A stretch of 41,588 nucleotides of DNA from a virus: IMG/VR virus record IMGVR_UViG_3300044960_000659, positions 1 to 41,588 of that record. One strand, given 5' to 3'. Both the position numbers and the translations under genes were made by a program. Below, in pieces: positions 23,349-33,700 of the stretch. The notes under the pieces were generated by a model that was given only the letters and a program-made list of their open reading frames with translations, was not told where the DNA came from and did not search any database. Within the stretch, counting starts at the first letter, position 1; the number at the start of each line of letters is the position of its first letter.

Positions 23349-24689
23349 ATGATGTCGATTCCAGTACCGAATCCTGTCCCCATCGGCGTGGCGATGGCGC
23401 GGCGGGCGCTTCAGGGGCGTTCGCCGTTTGTGCGCCCAGGGGCGTTTCAGGGACGGAGCTTGACCAGCCCGCGTGATCTGGCGGTGCTGGCGGCGCAGGG
23501 GTTTGTGCGCATGAGTCCACCGGCGCAGGTGAACGCGCAGTTGCGGGCGTTTTCGAACCGGCTGAACCCGCGTGGGATGATGCTGTCGGCGTTCCCGTCG
23601 ATGGCTCCGATGATGGCGGCATTGCCGCTTGCCCAGCGGGTGCTGACGGGCGGAGGCGGAGCAGGCTCTCCCCCTCCGCCGACGCCGCCGATGCTCGCGC
23701 ACCCGAATGTCGCGGATCGGTTGAACCCCTCGCGGGTGATTGAGGCGCGTGAACGGCAACGACAGCAACAGCAGGAGATGCTGGCGGACCCACAACTGGC
23801 GGCGGCGTCGTCGATGTTGAACCAACTGCCGCCTGGGTCGAGTCCGGCGTTTGTTCCGTACCTGCGCGCCTCGGGAGGTGTGACTGTCCCGCAGCAGGGG
23901 GCGTCGGTAGGCGTATCGCAGCCATCGGGCCAGGCGGGCGATTCGTTTCAGCAGCCGATTCAGGCGGGGTTGATGGAGCCGTTCTCGGGGGAGAAGGTCC
24001 CGGTGACGACGCCCACGCCCACGGGGACGGGAGATGGGACGGCTCCGGCTGCGCCAACGGGTGGGCAGGTGAACATCCCCGCCTGGATCGACGAGGTGAC
24101 GACCGAGCAGTTGCAGTATGCGATGGCGGAGCCGGATGCCGGGGTGCGGTTTTTCCTGGCGATGAACGGGATCAACGAGGATAGTCTGAACGGGCGTATG
24201 CTGTTGCAGGACGCGCCGATGTTGCCCGCGCTGTATGAGATGATTACTGGCGTCCCCGGCGCGGCGAACGAGTTCCCGGATGATTACTTCGTGTTCATGC
24301 AGGGGTATTACGACCGCATGACCAAGCCCGCGTCGCAGGTACAGGATGTGCGTTCGGCGATGCGGCGCAAGGTGTTGGAGCAGGTGGACCAGGTGTTGGA
24401 GAACCCGGAATCGCCGCTGGCGCAGGGGCTGGCGCAATTGTTGGCGCAGTATAACGACCCGACCCAGGGGGGACGGGGGTATCCGGAGAATGAATTCTAC
24501 TGGAACATGCTCTTTGCTCCGGCGATGTTGGCGATGGGCGCGACGCCGATGTCGATGCAGGTGTATAAGGCGCGGTTGGATACGTTGTACAACAACTGGA
24601 ATATGATGCGCGTCGCCGGGGACCAGCGGGATTTCGTTACCTTCCTACGTGACAGTGGATACACGCAGGATTGGGGGGTGAGGAGGTAG
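23349..24689 (+). CDS. Probable structural protein with Pro/Gln-rich linker
   Basis: The 446-residue product begins MMSIPVPNPVPIGVAMARRALQGR. The first ~250 residues are low complexity (Pro, Gly, Gln, Ala). The last ~180 look folded and helical (WIDEVTTEQLQYAMAEPDAGVRFFLAMNG ... DFVTFLRDSGYTQDWGVRR). The last ~60 residues weakly resemble the end of the 327-residue protein two genes on, with MGAT and FxxFLxxxGF at similar spacing. Position between portal and ejection-type proteins suggests an internal virion protein; unproven. Confidence 0.6.
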   Translation: MMSIPVPNPVPIGVAMARRALQGRSPFVRPGAFQGRSLTSPRDLAVLAAQGFVRMSPPAQVNAQLRAFSNRLNPRGMMLSAFPSMAPMMAALPLAQRVLTGGGGAGSPPPPTPPMLAHPNVADRLNPSRVIEARERQRQQQQEMLADPQLAAASSMLNQLPPGSSPAFVPYLRASGGVTVPQQGASVGVSQPSGQAGDSFQQPIQAGLMEPFSGEKVPVTTPTPTGTGDGTAPAAPTGGQVNIPAWIDEVTTEQLQYAMAEPDAGVRFFLAMNGINEDSLNGRMLLQDAPMLPALYEMITGVPGAANEFPDDYFVFMQGYYDRMTKPASQVQDVRSAMRRKVLEQVDQVLENPESPLAQGLAQLLAQYNDPTQGGRGYPENEFYWNMLFAPAMLAMGATPMSMQVYKARLDTLYNNWNMMRVAGDQRDFVTFLRDSGYTQDWGVRR

Positions 24690-24692
24690 CCG

Positions 24693-25061
24693 GTGGCGCA
24701 GAACTATGCCTATGGTTTTGGCCGGTTGGATACGACGCCGTATGGCACCGCGCATGCGCAGATGAATGAACGCACCAGGGTCATGTTCAACAACGATCCC
24801 GGAGCGGCGTATGAGTGGTGGATGCGATTTTTCAACCCGTCGCAGACGTTGGAGCGGACGCTGCGTATGGCGCGTGATGCGTGGTATCAGCGGTATCTGA
24901 TGGACCAAGCGACGAAGTCGCCGGAGGAGGCGAATAACTATCGCTGGTATGACTGGTTGCGGGATTTTGATATCAACCGCGAACTGGCCCGGCTCTCTCC
25001 AAGCGCGAGGTCGGAGGACCCATCGCGGTACGTTGGCCGGGCGCGCTGGGTTGCGTTCTAG
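24693..25061 (+). CDS. Hypothetical virion-region protein
   Basis: The 122-residue product starts at GTG 24693, with GAGGAGG just upstream. It is aromatic-rich and helical (AAYEWWMRFFNPSQTLERTLRMARDAWYQRYL ... YRWYDWLRDFDINRELARL). No family is recognised. Tight spacing with its neighbours (three bases after the previous stop) puts it in the structural operon. Confidence 0.65.
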   Translation: MAQNYAYGFGRLDTTPYGTAHAQMNERTRVMFNNDPGAAYEWWMRFFNPSQTLERTLRMARDAWYQRYLMDQATKSPEEANNYRWYDWLRDFDINRELARLSPSARSEDPSRYVGRARWVAF

Positions 25062-25076
25062 GAGGGGGCCGAGTCT

Positions 25077-26060
25077 ATGGTTCTAACGTATACACGTTTT
25101 GGCGGTTCCGGCTCCACGCGCAAGCGAAAGAAGGCGGAACAGAACCCGTTTGCAACGCCGCAGACACGCTATCAACAGTATCTGGACCAGTTGGGGCGGC
25201 GTTGGGCGGAGGCGCTGGGGACGCGGAACACCACGACGGCGGCGACGCCGTTTGTTTCGTCGCAGCGTACCTACACGACGACGAACCCGAAGTATATCGA
25301 GTGGTTGCAGCAGAACACGCCCGGCGGTAGCGCTGCTCCGCGCAGCAACACTCCGGCGGATATGTTGTTGCCGGGCGGTGGGACGAACCCGTATGAGGCG
25401 GGACAGGCCCCGCTATCGACCGCAGAGGATACCGGCGGGACCGATAACGATGGTGTGAATACGACCGGGCCGGGGTCGGGAGCGGACATCAGCGAGTATT
25501 CGGACCGTTGGTTCTGGGAAAACCCGCAGGCTGGGGTTGGGAAGATCTTCGGTGACCTGGGGTGGTCAACCGATATCCGCGACCCGTTCCTGCGGACGAT
25601 GAATGACCTTGCCTCGGCGATGCCGGACCTGTTCCTGTGGTTGAACCCGGAGAAATCGATCGAAGGGGAGAACCTGGATGTACTCGGGTTCAAGGAGTGG
25701 ATGGAGAACTACTTCAAGGGCATGAAGACGCCCGGCGGTAACCCCGCAGGGTTTGTGCCGCAGGATATCTACAACCTGATTAGCGCGCTTGCCTCCGGTG
25801 AGGAGGGTAAGGTGCACCCCAGCTTGCAGTACTTCCTGACGGATAACCCGGATGCTGCCTCGGTGGCTGCGCGGCTGAGCGACATGATCGCGGCGATGGG
25901 GGCGACCGCCCTCAACCCGACGACGGTTGAAGCCATGCAGGGTATGTTGAACCAACTGTTGTACGACTACTCCGTCTACTACCCGGGGGAGGATAATCCC
26001 ATGAAGTTCGCGCAGTTCCTGATCGATCGTGGGTTCTTGAGATACTTCTTCGGGGTTTAG
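25077..26060 (+). CDS. Probable structural protein
   Basis: The 327-residue product has a basic, low-complexity N-terminus (about residues 1-140, Gly/Thr/Asn-rich) and a helical C-terminal domain (DPFLRTMNDLASAMPDLFLWLNPEKSIEG ... MKFAQFLIDRGFLRYFFGV). The C-terminal ~100 residues share layout with the 446-residue protein (MGAT, then LxxLLYxxxxxY, then FAQFLxDRGF), suggesting an old duplication. A role inside the capsid or at the vertex is likely from position; not proven. Confidence 0.6.
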   Translation: MVLTYTRFGGSGSTRKRKKAEQNPFATPQTRYQQYLDQLGRRWAEALGTRNTTTAATPFVSSQRTYTTTNPKYIEWLQQNTPGGSAAPRSNTPADMLLPGGGTNPYEAGQAPLSTAEDTGGTDNDGVNTTGPGSGADISEYSDRWFWENPQAGVGKIFGDLGWSTDIRDPFLRTMNDLASAMPDLFLWLNPEKSIEGENLDVLGFKEWMENYFKGMKTPGGNPAGFVPQDIYNLISALASGEEGKVHPSLQYFLTDNPDAASVAARLSDMIAAMGATALNPTTVEAMQGMLNQLLYDYSVYYPGEDNPMKFAQFLIDRGFLRYFFGV

Positions 26061-26069
26061 GGGGCGTAC

Positions 26070-26498
26070 ATGGTAGCGAGAAATTTCAACCAGTTTGGTC
26101 CGATGACCTGGGGTCCGGACTCGATTTACAGGCCGTCCCCGGAGTGGGAAGAGTATCGACGCCGTATTATGAATCCTGGGGCGGAACGTGGGTGGTATGA
26201 TTACCCGAATTTTGAGGAGTTTGTCAGGCGGTATGCTGATATTGGTCCCGCATTCTCGGATATGCGCAAATTCGTCGGCGCTTATCCTGGGCGTTCGTAT
26301 AATCCTGTTGCTACCCAGTATGGGCCGTCGTTCTTGATGCGGACGTTCCCGCTGTCTCGTTCCGCCTGGGGACAGTATCTGTTGAACCAGCCAGAGGCGC
26401 TTGGGTGGGTGCGACAGCAGATGACGAACACGGCGCGGAATTACGCGCAGCAGCGGACCGGATATGGCCAGGCCGGGCGCTACCTACCCAGGTACTAA
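26070..26498 (+). CDS. Hypothetical virion-region protein
   Basis: The 142-residue product is rich in Arg, Tyr and Pro (PSPEWEEYRRRIMNPGAERGWYDY ... NTARNYAQQRTGYGQAGRYLPRY). GGGGG lies before the ATG. It sits directly upstream of the transglycosylase gene (three-base gap) and may be a small ejection protein. The family is not recognised. Confidence 0.6.
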   Translation: MVARNFNQFGPMTWGPDSIYRPSPEWEEYRRRIMNPGAERGWYDYPNFEEFVRRYADIGPAFSDMRKFVGAYPGRSYNPVATQYGPSFLMRTFPLSRSAWGQYLLNQPEALGWVRQQMTNTARNYAQQRTGYGQAGRYLPRY

Positions 26499-26501
26499 CC
26501 C

Positions 26502-27755
26502 ATGGTGAGCCGGTCTCCGTTCAGCGCGGCCGCGCAGGGCGCGGCCGACCGTTGGAGCCAGGCGTTCCGCCCGAAGTCTGCCCTGCGCTGGACGAATTCG
26601 TTCCAGGGGGGCATGAACCAGGCGCTGGGGCGGTTGATGCAGTCGGCATTCCGTCCCTCGGGGCGGCTGTTCGGGGGGCAGAACCCGTTCGCATCGGGCG
26701 GTTTTTCCTTCGGGAATGGGTTTGGCGGGGGCGGGTTCGGGTTGAGGAGCAACCCGTTCGCGCCACAACCTACGAACTTCAACCTGGCGCAGATGAGTAT
26801 GAACATCGCTATGGACCTCGATCCGGGGTATTACAGCCGACCAAACCCGATGGAACCGGATTCGGGCGAGGGGACGGATTTCGAGGGTCAGGGGCGGGGC
26901 CTGAGCGGCGCGATGCGCTGGAAGGATATGGCGCAGCGGGTTGCCCGCGAGGTGGGTATCCCCTGGGAAGTCATCATCGCCATCATGGGGATCGAGTCCG
27001 GCGGGGAGAATATCCGCGACCCGCATGGCGCGGTGGGTCTGATGCAGATCATGCCGCAGTACTGGCAGAGCCTGGCGAACAAGTACGGTGGAGACCTGAT
27101 GGACCCCTACACGAATATCCGGGTGGGGGCGGAAATCCTGAAGTCGAACTACGAACGCTACGGCTCGTGGGAACTGGCTGCGGCGGCGTATCTGGGGTCG
27201 ATTGAACGCGGGCCGGACGGGTCGTGGCGGCCGGGTACCGCGACGGATGCGTATGGGACGAGCGGGAAGCTCTACGTTGACCTGTTCAACGAGAACCTGT
27301 ATGCGCTGGGGTACGGGCGTCAGACGCCTGGTGAGTCGAACACGTCCCATTACCGGTACACGCTGGTGACGGACATGGCCAGCCGGGTGATTGGCCAGCC
27401 GTACCGGTGGGGCGGCGAGTCGTTCGAAGAGGGTGGTTTCGACTGCTCGGGGTTGGTGCACTACTTCTACGGCAAATATCTTGGGGTGAATATCGGACGT
27501 ACCGCCCAGGACCAGTACAACAACACGCGGCGTATTGGGCAGAACGAACTGCGCCCGGGGGACTTGGTGTTCTACACGCGGACGTATGCGGGCGCGCCGA
27601 CGGTGAGCCATGTGGGGATCTACATGGGGAATGGTCAGGTGTTGATGGCGACGTCGGAGGGGGATATCGTCCGCTACGTATCGTTGAATGATCCGTGGTG
27701 GTCGAAGCATATCTACGGATACGGAGCGTTGTACCGAGGTCCAAGCAGCTGGTAG
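26502..27755 (+). CDS. Virion-associated wall hydrolase: lytic transglycosylase plus NlpC/P60
   Basis: This 417-residue protein probably travels in the virion and locally opens the wall for DNA entry. Residues 1-130 are Gly/Phe/Asn-rich and flexible. Residues ~138-275 are an SLT-type transglycosylase with catalytic E165 (MGIESGG) and AVGLMQIMPQ. Residues ~285-415 are an NlpC/P60 peptidase with C315 (FDCSGLVHYFY) and H370 (VSHVGIYMGNG). The ATG is three bases after the previous stop. It lies just before the giant protein, matching ejection-protein clusters of podoviruses. It is distinct from the endolysin of the leftward operon. Confidence 0.9.
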   Translation: MVSRSPFSAAAQGAADRWSQAFRPKSALRWTNSFQGGMNQALGRLMQSAFRPSGRLFGGQNPFASGGFSFGNGFGGGGFGLRSNPFAPQPTNFNLAQMSMNIAMDLDPGYYSRPNPMEPDSGEGTDFEGQGRGLSGAMRWKDMAQRVAREVGIPWEVIIAIMGIESGGENIRDPHGAVGLMQIMPQYWQSLANKYGGDLMDPYTNIRVGAEILKSNYERYGSWELAAAAYLGSIERGPDGSWRPGTATDAYGTSGKLYVDLFNENLYALGYGRQTPGESNTSHYRYTLVTDMASRVIGQPYRWGGESFEEGGFDCSGLVHYFYGKYLGVNIGRTAQDQYNNTRRIGQNELRPGDLVFYTRTYAGAPTVSHVGIYMGNGQVLMATSEGDIVRYVSLNDPWWSKHIYGYGALYRGPSSW

Positions 27756-27771
27756 GGCGTAAGGAGGCGCT

Positions 27772-30700
27772 ATGAGTACACCGTACACGTTCCTTGATGA
27801 GATCAAGGAACGGCAGCGCCGCCGCGCCGAGTCGTACCAGGCGGGTATTCAGGCGGCGGACCGGGCGGCGCGGAACGCGGTGCCGGAGCCGGAGGAGCCG
27901 CAGGACCGGGGGGTGCTGGACCAGACGCTGGGTGCGCTGGGGACGGCCGCTTCTGCTGCGGGGACGTTCTTTGACTTGGGGAATCGGTTCATCACCCGCC
28001 CGGCGATTGGGTTTTTGGCGAAGGAAGTGATCGCGCCGCTGGAGTTGGCTGGGGTCCCGTTGGGGGATAGCCCGGAGAAGGCGCGGGCGATCCGGGACGC
28101 CCCGTCGTACACAGCCGCGTTCCGTGAGGCGTATAAGGACAAGCAGTACACGCGCATCGGGACGGAGATTGCCGGCGACCCGTTGAACCTGGTCGGTATC
28201 GGGTTGCCTGTCAAGGCGGCGAAGGCATACCAGGCGGGACGCCTGGCTGCCGAGGGCGCGATGGATGCGAAGGCGGCGGCGGCGTTGGCGCGAGGCCTAC
28301 CGCTACCAAAGGGCCGGGGCATAGTGTTGGCCGAAGCGGCGGATGAGGTGGCGAACCGTATCCTGGCGGCTCCGGTGGCGGTGCCGTGGGCGGTGGCGAA
28401 GCGCGCGCAACGGCGGTTCGCGCCGGATATGTTTGGCCTGTCCGACAAGGTGAAGCTCCTGCGCGAGGGGCGGTATATGGAACGCGCGCTGGAGAAGCTG
28501 GGGTTGTTCGAGCCGGACTTCGCCAGCGAGACGGGGCAACAGTTGTTGCCGTTGGGTCCGCCGAAGCCGGATGCGCGTTTCCCGCTTGAGCGCCGCAAGC
28601 GTCGGATGCGGGTGCGCCCGATGACGCCGGAGGAGCGCAAGCTGCGTAACGAGATGCAGTCGCAGTTCGCGCAGCGGTTCGGGCAGAAGCCGTATACACA
28701 ACCGGGGTTCGTGAGTCCGACGGGGGATGTGCAGCTCGATTTCTTCCGTCCGCCGGAGGACCTGGTGGGGGACCTGCTCCAACGCCCGAATACGAACACG
28801 ATTTCGGCGGCGACGGTGTCGAAGGAGTTGGGCTGGCCGCGCGGTGACGCGGCCAAGGTGTTGAATGCGTGGGTGCGGAGAGGAGCGCTCTCCGCGCCGA
28901 ACAAGAACGGGATTTACAAGATCCTCAAGCGTCCGAGCGAGGTTCAGGCGGAGGCGGCGACCCGCGTGGGTTGGTCGTTTGTGCCACGGGGGGCTGACCA
29001 GAAGCTGACCACGGCGGTGGAGCAGGAGACGCAGGAACGGCTGCGCGAGGCGCGCTTGACGGGGGAGGTGCGTACCCCGACGGCGCATGAACTGCGGCGT
29101 AAGTACGATCTGGGGTACCAGGAGTCGTTCCAGGTGCGGGACGAGGTGGTGCGGAACCTGAACCGGCAGCGGGAGGCTGGGCAGCGGGTGGTGGCGTCGC
29201 GGGTGCGCCAGCCGATGACGGATGCTGAGGTAGAGCAGCAAGTCCGCAACTTCATCACAGGCAGCAACCGGGTACAGCAGACGACGTCGAAGCGGCGGGG
29301 TGAGCGGTTTGTGCTGATCTCGCACCTGCGCCAGGCGGTGCCGGACGCGACCGACCGGCAGCTGTTCGACACGATCATCAAGTTGAATAACGAGGGGTGG
29401 TTCACGCCGAACAGCATTGATGCCCAGCGTGGTATCCCCGGCAACGCCTTTGGGAAGCTGACGCTTACTGACGCTGTCCCCTTCGAGGGGGAGGGGATCG
29501 CGACGATTGGCCCGATCGAGAACGGCTCGTTCAGTTTGGATGAGTTGGGGGAGAAGGCGCGGGCGGTGCAGGAACGGCTGCGTTCCGGGGTGTTGGACCC
29601 TGGTTTGGCGGCCGACCGGCGGCGCTTGCGCGCGCAGATGCAGCGGCAGTATGGGGACGCTGGGCGTGAGCTGGCGGATACGATCTTCGGCCCGGTCCCG
29701 GAGACGCTGCGGGCGGATGAGGCGGTGTTGGTCAATTGGGTGCGGAACCAGTCCGGGAAGCCGCTTGACGAGGTGTCGTATGGCTCGGAGAACATGCGCA
29801 GGGCGATTCAGGCGGCGATTCGGAAACTGGGGCTGCGGGAGCGGATACCGCGTGGGGCGACACCGGCGCAGACATTCGAGGCAGTACGCGACGCGATCAA
29901 TACCGGGCTGGTTGAGGATATTGTGGATACCGACCCGGAGCAGCAGGCGTTACAACAGATTTTGCGCTGGATGGATGTGGTTGACCCGGAGACGGTTACG
30001 CCGCGCAGGCGCACACCGAAGCGGGTGCTGGAGGCGGCGCAGTACCTGAATGCGAACCATGGGTACGCCTTGAACCTGTCGGGGAAGCTGGCGGATGACT
30101 TCGAGCGGGTACGGGCGTGGCTCGGGGAGTCGGGGGACGAAGGCGTGGTCGATGCGGCTACCCGGCAGGTAGGCGCGGAGGCGATGCCGCAGGAACAGGC
30201 GCGTGTTCCGGAGCCGGAGGTGCAGCCTCAGGTCGCGCCGCAGGCTGAGATCGCGCCGCAGCCTGAGGTTGTGCCGGAACGGCCGGTTGAACAGGCGTTG
30301 CCCGAGGTGGCAGAACCGTCGTCGCTGGCGGACCTGGAGCCGATTGACCTGACGCGGGGCGTCCCAACGACATCGGATACGCGGGTGCAGCGGGGGGATA
30401 TCCTGGTCTACAACGGGCAGCTCTACATGGCGGACCGGGTGAACGGTCTCGTTGTTACGGCGGATGCGATCACCCCCGGAGCCGAGCGGTTCCGCTCGTT
30501 CACGTTGGGGCGGGACCAGCTCCTGCACACGGGGAGAAACTTCTGGGATATCGTGAGTAGGCTGCCCAAAGGTACGTCGCATGATGCGATCAAGATGACG
30601 CTTTCCGGGGACTGGAAGGGACTTGAACAAGCGCTTCTACGCAACAAACGCAACGCTATCGAGTCGGAGATGCGTCGAATCGATGATGAGATAGGTCTTC

Positions 30701-33700
30701 TGGCGTTCCGATTCGATCCTGAAGCCGCTCGGGAGGTTGAGCGTCTCAAGGCCCGGCGTAATGAGTTGCAGCAAGAGCTGAATGCTACGCGGACTCCGGA
30801 AGAGATTCTTCAGGCGAATCGTCAGTCTTTCCGGAACCGGGCGAGGGATACGGACACGGATGAGTTTCGGCAGCTGTCTCGCCCTGCGCAGGAGGCTGTT
30901 CGGCGGGCCAGTGGGGCGAAACGACTCTTCGATTCTGAGATGAGTATGTTGACGCCTGAAGAGCGGCGATTCGTCAGGGACACGCATCTTTCGCTTGATG
31001 GGTTGAAGACGAAGAAGTCGAGAAACGCTGTCAGCCGTGTACGTAAACAATATCAGGAGTACAAAGAACTAGACCTTGAAGCTTCAAGGCTGCTTGTCAG
31101 CGAGTCGGAGCGTTTATTCCCTTCTCCAGGTCCGTTTGCTAACGTGACCGAAGAGAGTATTCTTCCTCCAAATGCGACGAAGCAACAAGTAGAAGAGAAG
31201 CTGAAAGAGATACGTGACCGGATGTCCTCGTTGCGTTATAAGATAAGTGAACCGGGTGTTGACGACGAATACCGGCATTTGTCTACGCTGCATGACTCGT
31301 TGTTACGGCGTCTCGATGCGTTCAAGAGTTCCGAGCAGATCCTTCGTGATCGAATCAATAGCTTCATCAGCAAGGCCGAGAACGTCGAAAGCGCTGAATT
31401 CGCTCAGCTTTCTCCAGAGACGCAGGAGGCGGTGCGCCGTATGCAGCAGGCGTATCAGAAGTATAATGAAGCGGTCGGGGCGATCCGTTCACGGCAAGAA
31501 CATATGGCAGCAGAATCAGCGGAAGCTAATTTTGCTGCTGCTTTGGCTGATCTACCTACAGAAGCGGCGCGGAAACGGGCCAGGACGCTGAGGAAGACGT
31601 TTGCCGCGTATTCAGCAGCGAGGGACGTTTCTGATTCGCTGTTGCGCGCTGAGGCTGAGCGGATTATCCAGGCGGGGAACGCACCACAGGTACGGGCGGC
31701 AGGACGAGCGAATGATGAGCGGCTGGGCGATGTGGACCTGGGCGAGGATGTCGTCGCCGCTCCGAGCGTCCTTCGGTTGAATGATCTGGAACAGCGGGCC
31801 GCTCGATTCATCACTGAGGTGACTGGCGCGAATATCCTATCCGAGCGGGCGAACAAGTTCTTTGGTCCGGCGCTTGAGATGATCCGCTGGGCGCGTAAGG
31901 CGTCGGATGCGGATGTGCTGGCGGTTGCGCGGCGTGAGCAGGACCCGCCATTCCGGCATGTCGGCGCTCCGGGGAGTGTGGAGTTCGATGCGGGCGAGGA
32001 GATTGCCCGGCGCATCGCGCGCGACGAAGCGGAGGCTCGTGGCCTGCGGGTGTTTCCGCAGGCGTCGGAGGAGGTTACGCCCGCTGCGGAGGAGGTTGTG
32101 CCTGCACCCGAGCCGGAGGCCGCGCCGTTGCCTGAGCGGGCGGAGCCGGAGGCTGAGCCGGGTGTCGGGACACAGGCGGACACTGGGCCGGTCTACCACC
32201 CAGCGGAACAACTTCAGTTGACCTTCTCTGGTGGGACGCGGTTTGTCCAGGACGAGATCGACGCTTGGAAGCAGCAGGCGCTGGCGCGGCAGCGGGAGCG
32301 GGCGCGGGAGGAGCTGGATCGACAGTTCCTGGAGACGCAGCCGGTGCAGGGGCCGCGTATCCCGCCGGTTGAGGCTCCGGATGCGTATGACTCGGTCGGC
32401 TCGGTGGTGGACCGGATCGCCCGGGAGACGGGACGCCAGGCGGATGACCCGGAGGTGGTGCAGGTCCGGGAGATCCTTACCGAGGCGGTGGGGGACTACC
32501 CGGAACAGTTCCAGGCGTTCGAGTTGTGGGAGCCGGGGGAGTTCCGCGAGGCGATCGAGCGCGCGTTTGCTGAGCCGGACACGGCGCGGGAGACGCTCTC
32601 GCTGGCGTTGCGCGACCTGGGGCTGACGATGGAGGCGGCAGGAATCCTGTCGCCGGTGTTCCGCTCGTTGGCGCGCTTGCCGGGGGGCAAGCGGCCGGTG
32701 GAGCGTAGCCGCGCATTTGGCGGGACCGGGGTGTTGACCCGGGAGGAGCGTGAGGCGCTGGAGCACTTCCGCACCTCGGAGCTGGGGGTGAAGCTGGAGC
32801 AGAACTGGCGCAAGTTCCAGGACACGGTGACGGAACTGGCCGCTGAGATCAACCAGCGCAACCCGTTGTCGATGCCGGTGGGGCCGTTGATGACGGTCGG
32901 GGACGTGTTGCGGCTGGTTCCGTATGCCAAGCAGAGCCAGCGTAACGTGATTCTGTCGTTTCTGCGGGCAGCGCATATCAACATCTCCGATCTCCAGGTC
33001 GGGACGGCGGACGGGTCGTTGCGCGTGTTGAGCGACCTGCACCCGAACATGACCGAGGAGGAGCGACTGGTGCGGGCGGCCGAGTATGCGTCCAAACCGG
33101 GGTCGATTGTGATCTTCGCGGCGCAGGATCGTCCGATCGGCAAGGCGGCCCGCGAGGGGGCGGTGATCGCCTACCAGAAGCAGCTTGCCAAAGAGATGGG
33201 GATCAAGTGGGATGAGAAGCCCCGGGGGTTGATTGCCGACCTCCCCAAGGCCTGGCGCGAACAGGCGCTGCTGTCGGTGCGCCGCTTCACGGTGAATGTG
33301 CTTGACATGAGCGTGAAGTCGGCCATCTTCGGGATCAATCCCTTGGTGCCGAAGGAATCGGCCGAGATGTACGCGCAGCGGTACGGTATTGCCGTCCCGG
33401 AAGAGGCGTTGATGGGCGGCGAGGCGACGGCGCTGGTCGAGGACATCCCCGCGTCGTGGGATGCCCGCGTGGGGCGGTTCCTCGCGGGGTTTAACCGCGC
33501 GCGACAGGCGCAGGGGGTGCGGTTGCGCGACCTGCCGTCGGAGTTCCAGGCGGTGCAGTCCGATGTGGCGTTGGAGCGGTTGTTGCCGGGCCGGTTGGGC
33601 CGTTGGGCTGGGCTGGCGGTGCGCTTCGACCGCTACGTCAACCGTGGGGTGGAGAATGCGTTCCGTAAGGCTGCCTGGCGTTTCGCGCACCAGGAGTATA

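Noticed and set aside
23208-24437. 409-residue minus-strand ORF
   Set aside because: Arg/His-rich shadow of the 446-residue structural gene in the GC-rich late block.
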